Counted from the stretch's first letter, positions 1 to 7,601 are shown. The stretch is DNA of 12,244 nucleotides from Candidatus Rifleibacteriota bacterium (GCA_900772775.1 CAAGRW010000172.1:1-12244); one strand, 5' to 3'. Notes: generated by a model not told the origin, from the sequence alone. Translations and numbers: made by a program.

Positions 1-26
1 GACAGATCGCAAAGAGGCAATCTGTC
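1..26. other. Stem-loop at the left edge, weak terminator candidate
   Basis: GACAGAT (1-7) pairs with ATCTGTC (20-26). After one c/a mismatch, GC (9-10) pairs with GC (17-18) around an AAAGAG loop. Only four T's follow (32-35), so it is a poor intrinsic terminator, and the structure may continue left of the window. Confidence 0.4.
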
Positions 27-148
27 TCGCCTTTTAAATATTCTTTTTGAGTAAGAAGGGAAAAAAATAGCCTTACAGAACTTCCCCGCGCCTTATGTTA
101 TTGAGTATGCTCCGACAATCATATTGTTTTGCTACTGAAAGTACAGGT

Positions 149-173
149 CATTCCTGGCCATCGTTCAGGAATG
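149..173. other. Perfect 8-bp stem-loop in the permease leader
   Basis: CATTCCTG (149-156) and CAGGAATG (166-173) are exact reverse complements around a 9-nt loop. A T-rich stretch follows (174-185) but not a clean T tract. It could be an operator palindrome or an RNA hairpin. Its place just before the terminator at 201-236 suggests a structured transcript. Confidence 0.5.
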
Positions 174-200
174 TTGATTTTATTTACGAAAATATGCTGC

Positions 201-236
201 GGCCGCTCCTTTGTTGAAAGAGAGACGGCTTTTTTT
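201..236 (+). terminator. Intrinsic terminator about 90 nt before the permease start
   Basis: Bases 202-212 pair with 217-229 to give eleven Watson-Crick pairs with two single bulged A's (221 and 225), a GTTG loop (213-216) and an outer G-T wobble (201/230). Seven T's follow directly (230-236). This is a typical rho-independent terminator for plus-strand transcription. It may end an upstream transcript or act as an attenuator of the permease gene. Confidence 0.65.
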
Positions 237-241
237 ATTAA
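214..241 (+). promoter_or_regulatory. Possible sigma-70-type promoter of the phosphate permease
   Basis: TTGAAA (214-219) and TATTAA (236-241) are 16 bp apart, which would start transcription near 248 and give a leader of about 78 nt. The elements overlap the terminator hairpin and T tract, which could be an arrangement for resetting transcription or chance in an AT-rich stretch. No Pho box could be recognised. Confidence 0.3.
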
Positions 242-325
242 TCGCTTAGAACTAGAGTATGAATTCAATCCGAAAATGCACATTTACATACAGAAACGTA
301 GTATAGGAAAGTAGAAAAGAAAGAA

Positions 326-1360
326 ATGCATGAAACCATTTGGATTTTAGCTGCAGTCGTAATAATTGCACTAGCATTCGATTACGTAAACGGTTTCCAC
401 GACGCAGCCAATGCTATCGCCACGGTAGTTTCTACCAGAGCTTTATCACCGAGAACAGCTGTTTTGATGGCAGCTTGCTGCAACTTCTGCGGCGCTCTCC
501 TTTTCACCGGAGTAGCCAAAACCATTACCAGCGGTATCGTAGAAGGCGATGCCATGAACAGCCAATCACTAATTCTATCAGCACTAATAGGCGCCATTAT
601 CTGGAATATACTCACCTGGGTTTGGGGCTTGCCTTCCTCTTCTTCTCACGCTTTGGTGGGCGGTTTGGTTGGCGTAGCCTTAGCTCGCGTCGGTACCGAC
701 GGTGTGAAGTGGTGGGGAGTTATGGACCACGTAGTGATTCCCGGTTTAGTTTCTCCTCTTGTTGGTTTGATACTCGGCTACTGCGTTATGCTCTCGCTGT
801 ACTGGATTTTGCGCCACCAGCATCCTTCCATTGGCCACAAGTTTAAGTATGCTCAGTGGCTTTCTTCCAGCCTTATGGCCTTCTCTCACGGTTCCAACGA
901 TGCCCAAAAAGTTATGGGTATTATCACTTTAGCTCTCTGGACAGCTACTAGCACAGGCTTAATTGCTAACCACTGGCAGCCCGATTTAGAAGTGCGTTGG
1001 TTCACCAAAGTAGCTTGTGCTACCGTAATTGCCTTGGGAACTTCCGGCGGCGGCTGGCGCATCATTAAAACTTTAGGTGCCAAAGTCGTTCGCTTGCAAC
1101 CCGTTCACGGATTTGCCGCCGACTTAACCTCTTCTACCATCCTTTTAACAACTGCAGCCTTAGGTATGCCTATTTCCACCACTCACGTAATTACTGCCAG
1201 TATCATGGGTGTAGGCGCCGTTAAACGCATAAATGCCGTGCGCTGGAGTATTGCCAACAATATCTTGGTCGCCTGGGTCTTCACTCTTCCCGCCGCTGCC
1301 ACCATGTCGGCTATTACTTACCACGTGTTAAAATATATCGATCCGGCCCTCTATAACTAA
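326..1360 (+). CDS. PiT-family inorganic phosphate permease
   Basis: A low-affinity, ion-coupled phosphate transporter of the inner membrane (PiT/PHO-4 family), 344 residues and complete. The family's internal repeat is visible: the first signature is GFHDAANAIAT (from G23) and the second is FSHGSNDAQKVMG (from F186), each followed by hydrophobic segments. The loop with PSSSSHALVGG and the late GMPISTTHV stretch are also typical of the family. Hydrophobic stretches indicate roughly ten membrane spans. The ATG at 326 is preceded by a purine-rich stretch (about 314-325) rather than a clear GGAGG. The usual partner, a PhoU-like (DUF47) protein, is not in the window and may lie to the left. The gene ends before a bidirectional terminator shared with the convergent neighbour. 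Whether phosphate controls it cannot be seen. The family call is secure; I give no symbol because pitA and pitB cannot be told apart here. Confidence 0.95.
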   Translation: MHETIWILAAVVIIALAFDYVNGFHDAANAIATVVSTRALSPRTAVLMAACCNFCGALLFTGVAKTITSGIVEGDAMNSQSLILSALIGAIIWNILTWVWGLPSSSSHALVGGLVGVALARVGTDGVKWWGVMDHVVIPGLVSPLVGLILGYCVMLSLYWILRHQHPSIGHKFKYAQWLSSSLMAFSHGSNDAQKVMGIITLALWTATSTGLIANHWQPDLEVRWFTKVACATVIALGTSGGGWRIIKTLGAKVVRLQPVHGFAADLTSSTILLTTAALGMPISTTHVITASIMGVGAVKRINAVRWSIANNILVAWVFTLPAAATMSAITYHVLKYIDPALYN

Positions 1361-1384
1361 TAAGCGATTTTACCAATTTGCAGC

Positions 1385-1430
1385 AAAAAAATAAGAACGG
1401 ATTCTTTTTTGAACCCGTTCTTATTTTTTT
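1385..1430. terminator. Bidirectional terminator between the convergent permease and M14-like genes
   Basis: A perfect 16-bp inverted repeat: 1385-1400 (A7 then TAAGAACGG) pairs with 1415-1430. Three further inner pairs follow one mismatch, closing a T6 loop. The A tract on one side and T tract on the other make it work in both directions. The stop codon of the minus-strand gene (1433-1435) lies immediately beside it. Confidence 0.92.
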
Positions 1431-1432
1431 TG

Positions 1433-4033
1433 TTATTCATCACCGCGACTGCGTCGTAAAAGTAACGGCGCTGTCGGCGCCAAAGGATCTTCGGCAAGAT
1501 CTTCCCTGGAGATCTGCTTTTCGGCAGCTTCAGGAGGAGGCGCAACTGGACGAGTAGGCTTGCTTGGAAGCAGAGGATGCGGCTTTACTTCGCCGCGACG
1601 TTCGGCAGCTGCGGCTGCTTCTTCTAAGCTTCTGGCACTGCGAGGCTGACTCTGGCGAGCGGCCGATTCAGACTGACGCACAGCAGCGGCTATACCGGTT
1701 TTAGCAGGCGGCTGGCCAAAAACTCGACCCGAAGGTTGTACTCTGGAGCGTGTGTGATCTTTACGCAAAGGAGAATCTTCCGAGCCTACATGGCGAGCGG
1801 GAGCAGGCTCAGCGCTGGCCTTACGCAAACCTCCCGAAGAAGAGGCCATAGTGGGACGAGCGAAATCGGAAGCGCCGACCTGGGGAGCAGGCGCAGGCGG
1901 ATTGGCCTTTTCTACTACAGAAGGACGCTTGGCGCCGCCTAAAGCCATAGGCCGGTAGCCTCCACGCACAGAGGGTTGAGCTGGAGGAGCATTTTCCACT
2001 TTAGGCTCATTGGCAGTTGTGGAAGTAGCTTCAGTCAGTTTAACCGGACGCACAACAGGACGAGGCGGCGCAGTAGGTTCATCTGCAGATATTTGGGATG
2101 CCGGAGTGGGCTCTAAAGAGCTGCGCCCTACACTAGTCTTCGTAGAAGACGGCACTTTGAAAGCAGCTCTAGGCAAAGACGGCGCCTTAGTAGAGGTCGG
2201 CGCTTCAGGCGTTTCGGCAGCAACATTTAAGCCTGTCATTTGTGGAATAGCGGCGGCCAAAGCAGCAGAAGTAACAGCCACAACGTAAGGAACCGGCGAA
2301 GTGCTGGGAATAATAGCACTGGGCTTGCTTACTTTGAAACGCTGACGTAAAGCATTTTGTCCACCATCACTTATAAACTGGACTACGCCGCCGCGAGGGT
2401 GAGCCGCAGAAACGACAACTTCACCGCTGCCGCGCACCAACCAAGTTTCGACACAACGGCCAGTTTCGGAAGTGCCGCTGAAGAAAGGCACGTTTAGGCT
2501 CTGGCGCAAATGCAAAGACACTGTGCCGGATAGCTGCTCGTGCTCACTTAAATGTTGTCCAATTAGTAGTTCGGCATTCTCGGGAATAGAAATTTCGGAA
2601 ATTAAAGGTTCGTCTTTAGAGCGCAATTCTTCGGTAAGCCAAGTGGGCAAATAGCCTTCGTTGCGTATCTCTACAGAAATAATGCGCAAAGGCAGCAGCT
2701 CTTCGGCTTCACCATCTTCAGGCTCGGCCCAGCCCACAATTTCGTCGCGGCATTCACCTAAACCGATCTTGGGCACAACTGTAGCTAAGCAAAGAGCTAA
2801 ATTTACTTCACTCTCGCAAATAGTAGACAACATCTCGCCTACCGGAGGATTACTCCAACTTACAGAGGTATCCCAGCCACCAACTTCAACTTCACCCAAT
2901 TGCGGATGTTCACATTTTTCCCACTTAGCAAAACCTTGGCCGTGATTATTGTAATCAAGCCAACGCAATACAGCCAACAGTGCGTGTTCCTGCGACTTAT
3001 CAGCCGGATTTTCTATACCGGCTTCGCGCAACAAATTCCAACCGTCAACACGCAAACAAGGAACACCAAGTTCTTTATAGACCCAATCAGCAAAGTCACT
3101 ACATTCGCTCACTTCCTCTATGGGAATATTGCTAAGCTCAGAAGCTTTTGAAGCTAAAATCTTCATCAAAGCCTGATCACGCCTATGTACTTCCGAAGCT
3201 GAGGTCACTTGAATAGTGCCAGAACCGCTGCGGAAAGAAATAGCCAAACATAAATTGTTTAAACTATGTAAAAAAGCGCTGATAAGACGGGATTCTATTT
3301 GCGAGAAAGGCCCCACAAATCCGTTGCCACCATAATGATGATCGATAGGGCCACATTCTTGGGTAAAATCATGGCTCAATTCGCGCTTAGAGTTAACTAA
3401 GCGCAAATGGATCGGAGTTCCGTCCTCTCTATCGAGCAAGCCTTCACGATAAAGACGATAGTAAGTATCGCCGACGTCGCCGGGCTGACGAGGAATGAGC
3501 AAGCGCTCATCTCTTTTGCTGACTTTCCATTGCCCATAAGGATCTTCGACACGCATTTGTAAAATGCGACCATCACCATTAATATCACCCGGAACCAGAC
3601 CTTCACGCAATCCATCTAAAAATCCTAAACGACGGCCTGCAGAAGTAGATAAGCCGGAAGTCAGACACAACTCGGCGCCATCTGGAGCCAAGCGAGGTAC
3701 GATATAAAAAGTGTTATTGTCCAACAGTTCGGTAATGGAGGGGCTGCGTCCGTACTCGGCAGAAAGGCGCTGCAATATAGCCAAACAAGCTGTAGAAGCA
3801 GATAATTGACTGCCATGGATATTGCCATCAATCCAAATAGCCGGCTTACTGGAAGCAGCTCCGTTATTGGTATTGGTAACTTCTGCCGCCCACAAAGAGC
3901 GGCCGCCCATAGTATTTCCCAAAGAGAAAATACGCACCAACTGAGGAACAGCTTCCGCAATGCTGTTTAAGTAGGCGGTCAATTCTTCATAATTGAGATA
4001 GGCTTCGGTATTTAAAGGCGGTACTATTGGCAA
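1433..4033 (-). CDS. M14 carboxypeptidase-fold protein, probably catalytically inactive, with a long disordered tail
   Basis: An 866-residue protein with no signal peptide. Residues about 10-365 follow the M14 zinc-carboxypeptidase fold: YEELTAYL, the NTMGGRSLWA stretch, WIDGNIHG, the Gly/Asp-rich DINGDGRILQMR segment (150-161) and DW near 316. Residues about 385-570 resemble the beta-rich domain of large bacterial M14 proteins (GGWD, NPP, RNEGYLPTWLT). The metal site is broken: the HxxE motif is H73-G-S-Q76, the later zinc histidine is R268 (ISFRSGSG), the usual catalytic Glu aligns with D330 (LRVDGW), and the DLNRNF-type motif reads ELSHDF. Residues about 603-866 are Pro/Ala/Ser/Arg-rich and look disordered; 582-600 is mildly hydrophobic. 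The start is TTG, the first possible start after an in-frame TGA, with GGAG (4045-4048) 11 nt upstream. It lies 46 bp behind the RsbW-like regulator, so it is probably its operon partner. Fold assignment is good; loss of catalysis is inferred from residues. Confidence 0.85.
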   Translation of the reverse strand: MPIVPPLNTEAYLNYEELTAYLNSIAEAVPQLVRIFSLGNTMGGRSLWAAEVTNTNNGAASSKPAIWIDGNIHGSQLSASTACLAILQRLSAEYGRSPSITELLDNNTFYIVPRLAPDGAELCLTSGLSTSAGRRLGFLDGLREGLVPGDINGDGRILQMRVEDPYGQWKVSKRDERLLIPRQPGDVGDTYYRLYREGLLDREDGTPIHLRLVNSKRELSHDFTQECGPIDHHYGGNGFVGPFSQIESRLISAFLHSLNNLCLAISFRSGSGTIQVTSASEVHRRDQALMKILASKASELSNIPIEEVSECSDFADWVYKELGVPCLRVDGWNLLREAGIENPADKSQEHALLAVLRWLDYNNHGQGFAKWEKCEHPQLGEVEVGGWDTSVSWSNPPVGEMLSTICESEVNLALCLATVVPKIGLGECRDEIVGWAEPEDGEAEELLPLRIISVEIRNEGYLPTWLTEELRSKDEPLISEISIPENAELLIGQHLSEHEQLSGTVSLHLRQSLNVPFFSGTSETGRCVETWLVRGSGEVVVSAAHPRGGVVQFISDGGQNALRQRFKVSKPSAIIPSTSPVPYVVAVTSAALAAAIPQMTGLNVAAETPEAPTSTKAPSLPRAAFKVPSSTKTSVGRSSLEPTPASQISADEPTAPPRPVVRPVKLTEATSTTANEPKVENAPPAQPSVRGGYRPMALGGAKRPSVVEKANPPAPAPQVGASDFARPTMASSSGGLRKASAEPAPARHVGSEDSPLRKDHTRSRVQPSGRVFGQPPAKTGIAAAVRQSESAARQSQPRSARSLEEAAAAAERRGEVKPHPLLPSKPTRPVAPPPEAAEKQISREDLAEDPLAPTAPLLLRRSRGDE

Positions 4034-4079
4034 AAAATTTCACGCTCCAAACTAAGCTTTTTTAACAAACGACCTGTGG

Positions 4080-5915
4080 CTAAATATTTATATCTAAACC
4101 GCTGAACCCCACAAAAGCATCCAAAGGATCGGCTTTGGTCTTCTTCATTTCCAAAATAAGAGAAGTACCATCGTCACCTGTGCATAAATAGACACAATCG
4201 CACATTTCCAGCATAACTGAATAGCCCAATCCCAAAGAGGGAGTCTCTCCCATAGAGAAGCCTGGCAAAAGTACAGCCTTAGGCAAATTATCAAAAGCAA
4301 TGCCATGGCCGACATCGTCTAAGCGAACGTGAATGCCGTCATCCTCTACTCTTATGCTCATACTGCCGGGAGGGCCATATTTGACTACATTGGTAGCAGC
4401 CTCGGATACACAAGTGACCATATCGAAGAGCCTATCTTTACCAAAGCCCTGTTCCTCCATCACTTTTTCGGAAATACGACGAGATTGAGGAACATCAGCC
4501 TTCTCTTTTAAAGCCAAAACTGCCACTTCACGACCACATTTAGCCCAATGACTATCTAGTTCGTCACGCTCGCAAAATACCAATTTACCGGAAGTAAGTG
4601 AATTTAAAGCATCACGGTAGAAACGGCGGCGATTGGCTTCTTCTTCCAAACGGCGCTTGACGTTGATAGCATTTTGCAAAGCCAAACCGGCCTGAATACC
4701 GACAGAAATAAGGAAGGAGTTGTTTTCTCTGGAAAGAGCGTTTTCTTTATCGGCCAAAGCCCAAATACAACCAATGTGTTCGACTCCGACGGTCAGAGCC
4801 ACACAAACGACGCCACTCAAACCAGCTTCGCGCAATGAAGCAGCTGCCGGATCGGGATCGCGCTCCAAATCTTTGATAACTCTAATCGATTGGTGAGGCA
4901 AAAGACGAGAGCAAAAAGAATCGACTGTCCTCTTGATTGAAGGAGAAACGATTCCGTCTACGTCATGATCGACCACTTCGCCAAAACCTTTAAGCTTAAT
5001 GCCGCAGCAACGATAGCCACACATCTCGCGTACAGTTTCGGTAATAATATTGATAACTTTAGAAACATCGAAAGCACGACTTAAGCGCAAAGCCAAACTA
5101 TACAAGCTGACTAAATTGCGACTAGCCACAAATTCTTCTACAGGCATATTGTGAGCCTGACGAATTAGGGCCACACTTCCCATGTAGTTGCCTTCTTTAT
5201 CGAAGCGAGGTGTAGCGTCAACTTCGACGACTTGACCACTGGAGCGCAAACGTACTACATAGGGAGAAATAATACCGTTACGCAATTGCACTTGAACCGC
5301 ATCTAAACAAGGAATATCACGAACATCAACTAGCTCGCTGACATAACGCCCTTCAATGTTGCCCATGCCGACCATGCCTTTAAAAGCATTGTTGGCCCAA
5401 CGCACAATATCTTTACTATCGGTATCAACTACGCCCTGACGCACACGATTGAGCAATTTGCGATAGCGCTCGTGTACGGGAGCTTCACGCCCTTTAACTT
5501 CCCACCACGTCCCGCAAGCACGCATAAGTCGACAAGAATACTTTGCGGAAGCGAATGAAGTATAGCAAAGGTAGGCAGCTCTCACTCTGGGAGAGGCAGT
5601 TTCTTCATCAACTTGTTTGGCAAAGCCGTGCTCTAAAGCCAAACTATCGAATAAGAAAAATAATTCTACATCGAAAGAATGTTGTAAAAGCAAACGGCTA
5701 ATTTCGTTCTGCTGGGGGAAATCGGTATTAACAGCCGCAAATTGTATATTTTCGCCGGAAAGTAAATATTCTTTAGCTTCTTCAAAATTGGAAGCCAATT
5801 TAACATCACAGCCAAGCCTTACCAAACTGTTGGCAAAAGCTTCTTGCTCTAGATTGGAAGCGCCGACGATTAAAATACTACGCGGACTTTTATTTTTATT
5901 GCTGGAAATAGACAC
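4080..5915 (-). CDS. Pseudo-receiver/PAS/GAF protein with an RsbW-like ATPase (kinase) domain
   Basis: A 611-residue cytoplasmic signalling protein without membrane segments. Residues about 13-120 look like a response-regulator receiver (SILIVGASNLEQEAF), but the acidic pair after the first strand is GA and the expected phospho-Asp position is N63, four residues before P67. Residues about 148-255 read as a PAS domain (RVRQGVVDTDSKDIVRWANN; ATPRFDKEGNYMGSVALIR). Residues about 265-420 read as a GAF domain, followed by a charged helix (419-435). Residues about 455-592 are a GHKL ATPase of the anti-sigma-factor serine kinase type: N box E505-AAT-N509, G1 box D534-VGHG and G2 box LGLG (561-564). 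No HisKA helix with a phospho-His is present, which favours RsbW-type protein-serine kinase or partner-binding output over a classical histidine kinase. The start is GTG at 5915, four codons after an in-frame TGA. The M14-like gene follows 46 bp later. Its sigma factor or anti-anti-sigma partner is not in the window. Confidence 0.8.
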   Translation of the reverse strand: MSISSNKNKSPRSILIVGASNLEQEAFANSLVRLGCDVKLASNFEEAKEYLLSGENIQFAAVNTDFPQQNEISRLLLQHSFDVELFFLFDSLALEHGFAKQVDEETASPRVRAAYLCYTSFASAKYSCRLMRACGTWWEVKGREAPVHERYRKLLNRVRQGVVDTDSKDIVRWANNAFKGMVGMGNIEGRYVSELVDVRDIPCLDAVQVQLRNGIISPYVVRLRSSGQVVEVDATPRFDKEGNYMGSVALIRQAHNMPVEEFVASRNLVSLYSLALRLSRAFDVSKVINIITETVREMCGYRCCGIKLKGFGEVVDHDVDGIVSPSIKRTVDSFCSRLLPHQSIRVIKDLERDPDPAAASLREAGLSGVVCVALTVGVEHIGCIWALADKENALSRENNSFLISVGIQAGLALQNAINVKRRLEEEANRRRFYRDALNSLTSGKLVFCERDELDSHWAKCGREVAVLALKEKADVPQSRRISEKVMEEQGFGKDRLFDMVTCVSEAATNVVKYGPPGSMSIRVEDDGIHVRLDDVGHGIAFDNLPKAVLLPGFSMGETPSLGLGYSVMLEMCDCVYLCTGDDGTSLILEMKKTKADPLDAFVGFSGLDINI

Positions 5916-6062
5916 GTTGAAGAGCTTTCACAAAAAAAGACAGATTCCCCCTCAACTGCCATTCGCTTACAAAAGCCTCAATTATTCCTTGATTGCAAAG
6001 TTGCTTCGCATGAACTAAGCCATTCAAGGATCTACCTAATTGCACTGGAAATATAACAACAA
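5916..6062. promoter_or_regulatory. Divergent intergenic region
   Basis: This 147-bp gap between the two divergent genes should hold promoters for both directions. I found no pair of -35 and -10 elements good enough to name on either strand, and no clear palindrome. A GGAA at 6047-6050 lies 12 nt before the plus-strand start and is a poor ribosome binding site. Confidence 0.4.
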
Positions 6063-7508
6063 ATGAGCGGTAAAAGAATTTTATTAGTATTGGTAGCCCT
6101 GACTTTATGGCTGCCTTTGGTCATTCCGGCTTTTTTTAGAGATGCCGACAACACTTCTTGGCAACAGTATTTGCATAACAACTTAGAAATAAGACTTGCT
6201 TGCAGAGCTATGCGTGCAAGCCAAAGATGCCATTTGCCCATGATGGAAAGCCAAGTTGTCGCTATATTGGATGAAATAGACTTTGAAAAAACTTCCAGTT
6301 CAATGCTTCACAACGCAGCTTCTCTGTATTACCTTTGCCACCAACCTAACAAAGCCGGAGCTCTTTTGAAGAAAATTCGCGCCGAAGAAGCCAGCTCCGT
6401 TACTGACGTCTTATTAAAAATAAGCGATGGACAATTACCTGCTCCGGAAGAAACACAAAGCGCCTTTAATCTACTGAATATAGAGCTAAAGGAAGCTCTC
6501 GACGATTTTTACAACGATCCTTTGGCCTATAGTTTCATTATGCAAGTTATGCAAAAAGGCACTGTGCAACCGGAACAAAACGAACGATTGCAAGAAAGTA
6601 TCGTCTCTTTGCAACAACGGGCAGATCGTTTCTTGATAATATTGGGCATCTGGACAACCTTAGTTGTTTCATCTTTCATTTTGTTGGCCTTTTTTGCTAT
6701 CAAGGCGCTTTCTTCTCAACAAGATGAACAACGTGAGGAAAAGAAACAATCTGAAGCTCATTTTCTTTGGAAGCCAATTCCCACCTTATACTTATTTGTG
6801 GCTCTAAACTGGCTTGGGGCATGTTTAAGTGCTTTGCTAACTACTTTGCTACTCCATTTTACAGGCCCAAGTAGACAATATATTCCTGTCATTTTATTCT
6901 TCTCACAAATGCTCGTCTATGTGGTCTCTATCACCGTTTTGGCCTTCACAATTAAATATGTATGTGAGCCTGACGAAGCTGAAACGTCTATTCTTACCCA
7001 TTGGTCAGGAATAAAAAGATCAGTGGTTTTGCTATTCCGAGCCTTACACTTACACGAATTTAAAGCTTCATATCTAGCCTATGGCTGCGCCGCTTTTGCT
7101 TTATCTTGCCTTACAGCCGCCCTTATGGCTTTGCTAACTTCGTTTTTTATTCATTCTTCCGTACAGTCAAACAATATATTGCTGACCTTCCTGGTGGAAG
7201 CTCCCAAGCCAATTTTTTGGTTACTATTCTTCTTGGTAATCAGCGGCCCACTTTACGAAGAGATTATTTACCGCGGCTTACTCTTTTCTGGACTTGGCAA
7301 AACGGCTACCGTAATCGGTGCAGCACTTATAAGCTCGCTGATGTTTTCTTCTGTGCATGGTGATCCTCAAGGGATTTTAATTTTGGCCGGCTTAGGTATG
7401 GTCTTTTGTGCAATTCGCCACTATACAGGCAGTTTGTGGCCATCTGTTATAGCTCACGCTCTCTGGAATTGCCAAGTAGCTATTTATGTTCTAATTATAG
7501 GCCGCTGA
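6063..7508 (+). CDS. CPBP-family intramembrane metalloprotease with an N-terminal extracytoplasmic domain
   Basis: A 481-residue membrane protein. The C-terminal third carries the three CPBP (CAAX protease and bacteriocin-processing, Abi/Rce1-like) motifs: EEIIYR (E399, E400, R404), FSSVH (H432) and HALWN (H465, N469), all intact and spaced as expected for an active intramembrane metal-dependent protease. Before them come several hydrophobic helices (about 240-390). The N-terminus has one membrane helix (about 6-24, preceded by SGKR), then about 165 mostly helical soluble residues (26-189) with a TPR-like helix pair (HNAASLYYLC), then a second helix (about 190-213) and a highly charged linker (QQDEQREEKKQ). 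By the positive-inside rule the 26-189 region is outside the cytoplasm. The gene stands alone, diverging from the regulator and converging on thrS. Substrate unknown: family members process prenylated proteins, bacteriocins or membrane proteins, or give bacteriocin immunity. Confidence 0.9.
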   Translation: MSGKRILLVLVALTLWLPLVIPAFFRDADNTSWQQYLHNNLEIRLACRAMRASQRCHLPMMESQVVAILDEIDFEKTSSSMLHNAASLYYLCHQPNKAGALLKKIRAEEASSVTDVLLKISDGQLPAPEETQSAFNLLNIELKEALDDFYNDPLAYSFIMQVMQKGTVQPEQNERLQESIVSLQQRADRFLIILGIWTTLVVSSFILLAFFAIKALSSQQDEQREEKKQSEAHFLWKPIPTLYLFVALNWLGACLSALLTTLLLHFTGPSRQYIPVILFFSQMLVYVVSITVLAFTIKYVCEPDEAETSILTHWSGIKRSVVLLFRALHLHEFKASYLAYGCAAFALSCLTAALMALLTSFFIHSSVQSNNILLTFLVEAPKPIFWLLFFLVISGPLYEEIIYRGLLFSGLGKTATVIGAALISSLMFSSVHGDPQGILILAGLGMVFCAIRHYTGSLWPSVIAHALWNCQVAIYVLIIGR

Positions 7509-7551
7509 TCTTAGAGCCATATTTTTGCACTTTTATATGAGCCTTCATTCT

Positions 7552-7601
7552 ATAACAAAAAAAAGAAGCTTCCCTTACGGAAAGCTTCTTTTTTTTGTTA
7601 T
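7552..7601. terminator. Bidirectional terminator between the protease gene and thrS
   Basis: A 20-bp perfect inverted repeat: 7552-7571 (A8 tract, then GAAGCTT) pairs with 7582-7601 (AAGCTTC, then T8), with a 10-nt centre that can add two C-G pairs. A and T tracts flank the core symmetrically, so it can end transcripts from both sides. It is built like the terminator at 1385-1430. Confidence 0.93.

Larger units (their letters stand above)
1..325. other. Non-coding region upstream of the phosphate permease
   Basis: No convincing gene lies in this stretch. The three plus-strand frames are open from the left edge for only 11 to 17 codons, so at most the last few codons of an upstream gene are present. 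It holds a short stem-loop at 1-26, a small palindrome at 115-127 (ACAAT/ATTGT), a perfect 8-bp stem-loop at 149-173, an intrinsic terminator at 201-236 and a weak promoter candidate at 214-241. This could be the end of an upstream transcript plus the permease promoter, or a structured leader or small RNA; the sequence alone does not decide. Confidence 0.6.

Noticed and set aside
129..314. A 61-codon open frame before the permease
   Set aside because: It needs a TTG start with no ribosome binding site, runs through the 149-173 stem-loop and the terminator at 201-236, and its translation looks like no protein family.
340..846. A 168-codon frame overlapping the phosphate permease in another frame
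   Set aside because: Its Arg/Ser/Phe-rich translation is what a shifted reading of a membrane-protein gene gives; the permease frame has unmistakable family motifs.
1433..4033. The M14-like gene as a decaying pseudogene
   Set aside because: It has no frameshift or internal stop over 866 codons, and it keeps a ribosome binding site, the conserved scaffold and the C-terminal domain. Substitution of the active site alone fits a retained inactive protein better.
5617..6018. A 133-codon plus-strand frame crossing the start of the regulator and the divergent region
   Set aside because: Most of it is antisense to the regulator and the remainder has no recognisable sequence. No ribosome binding site was seen.
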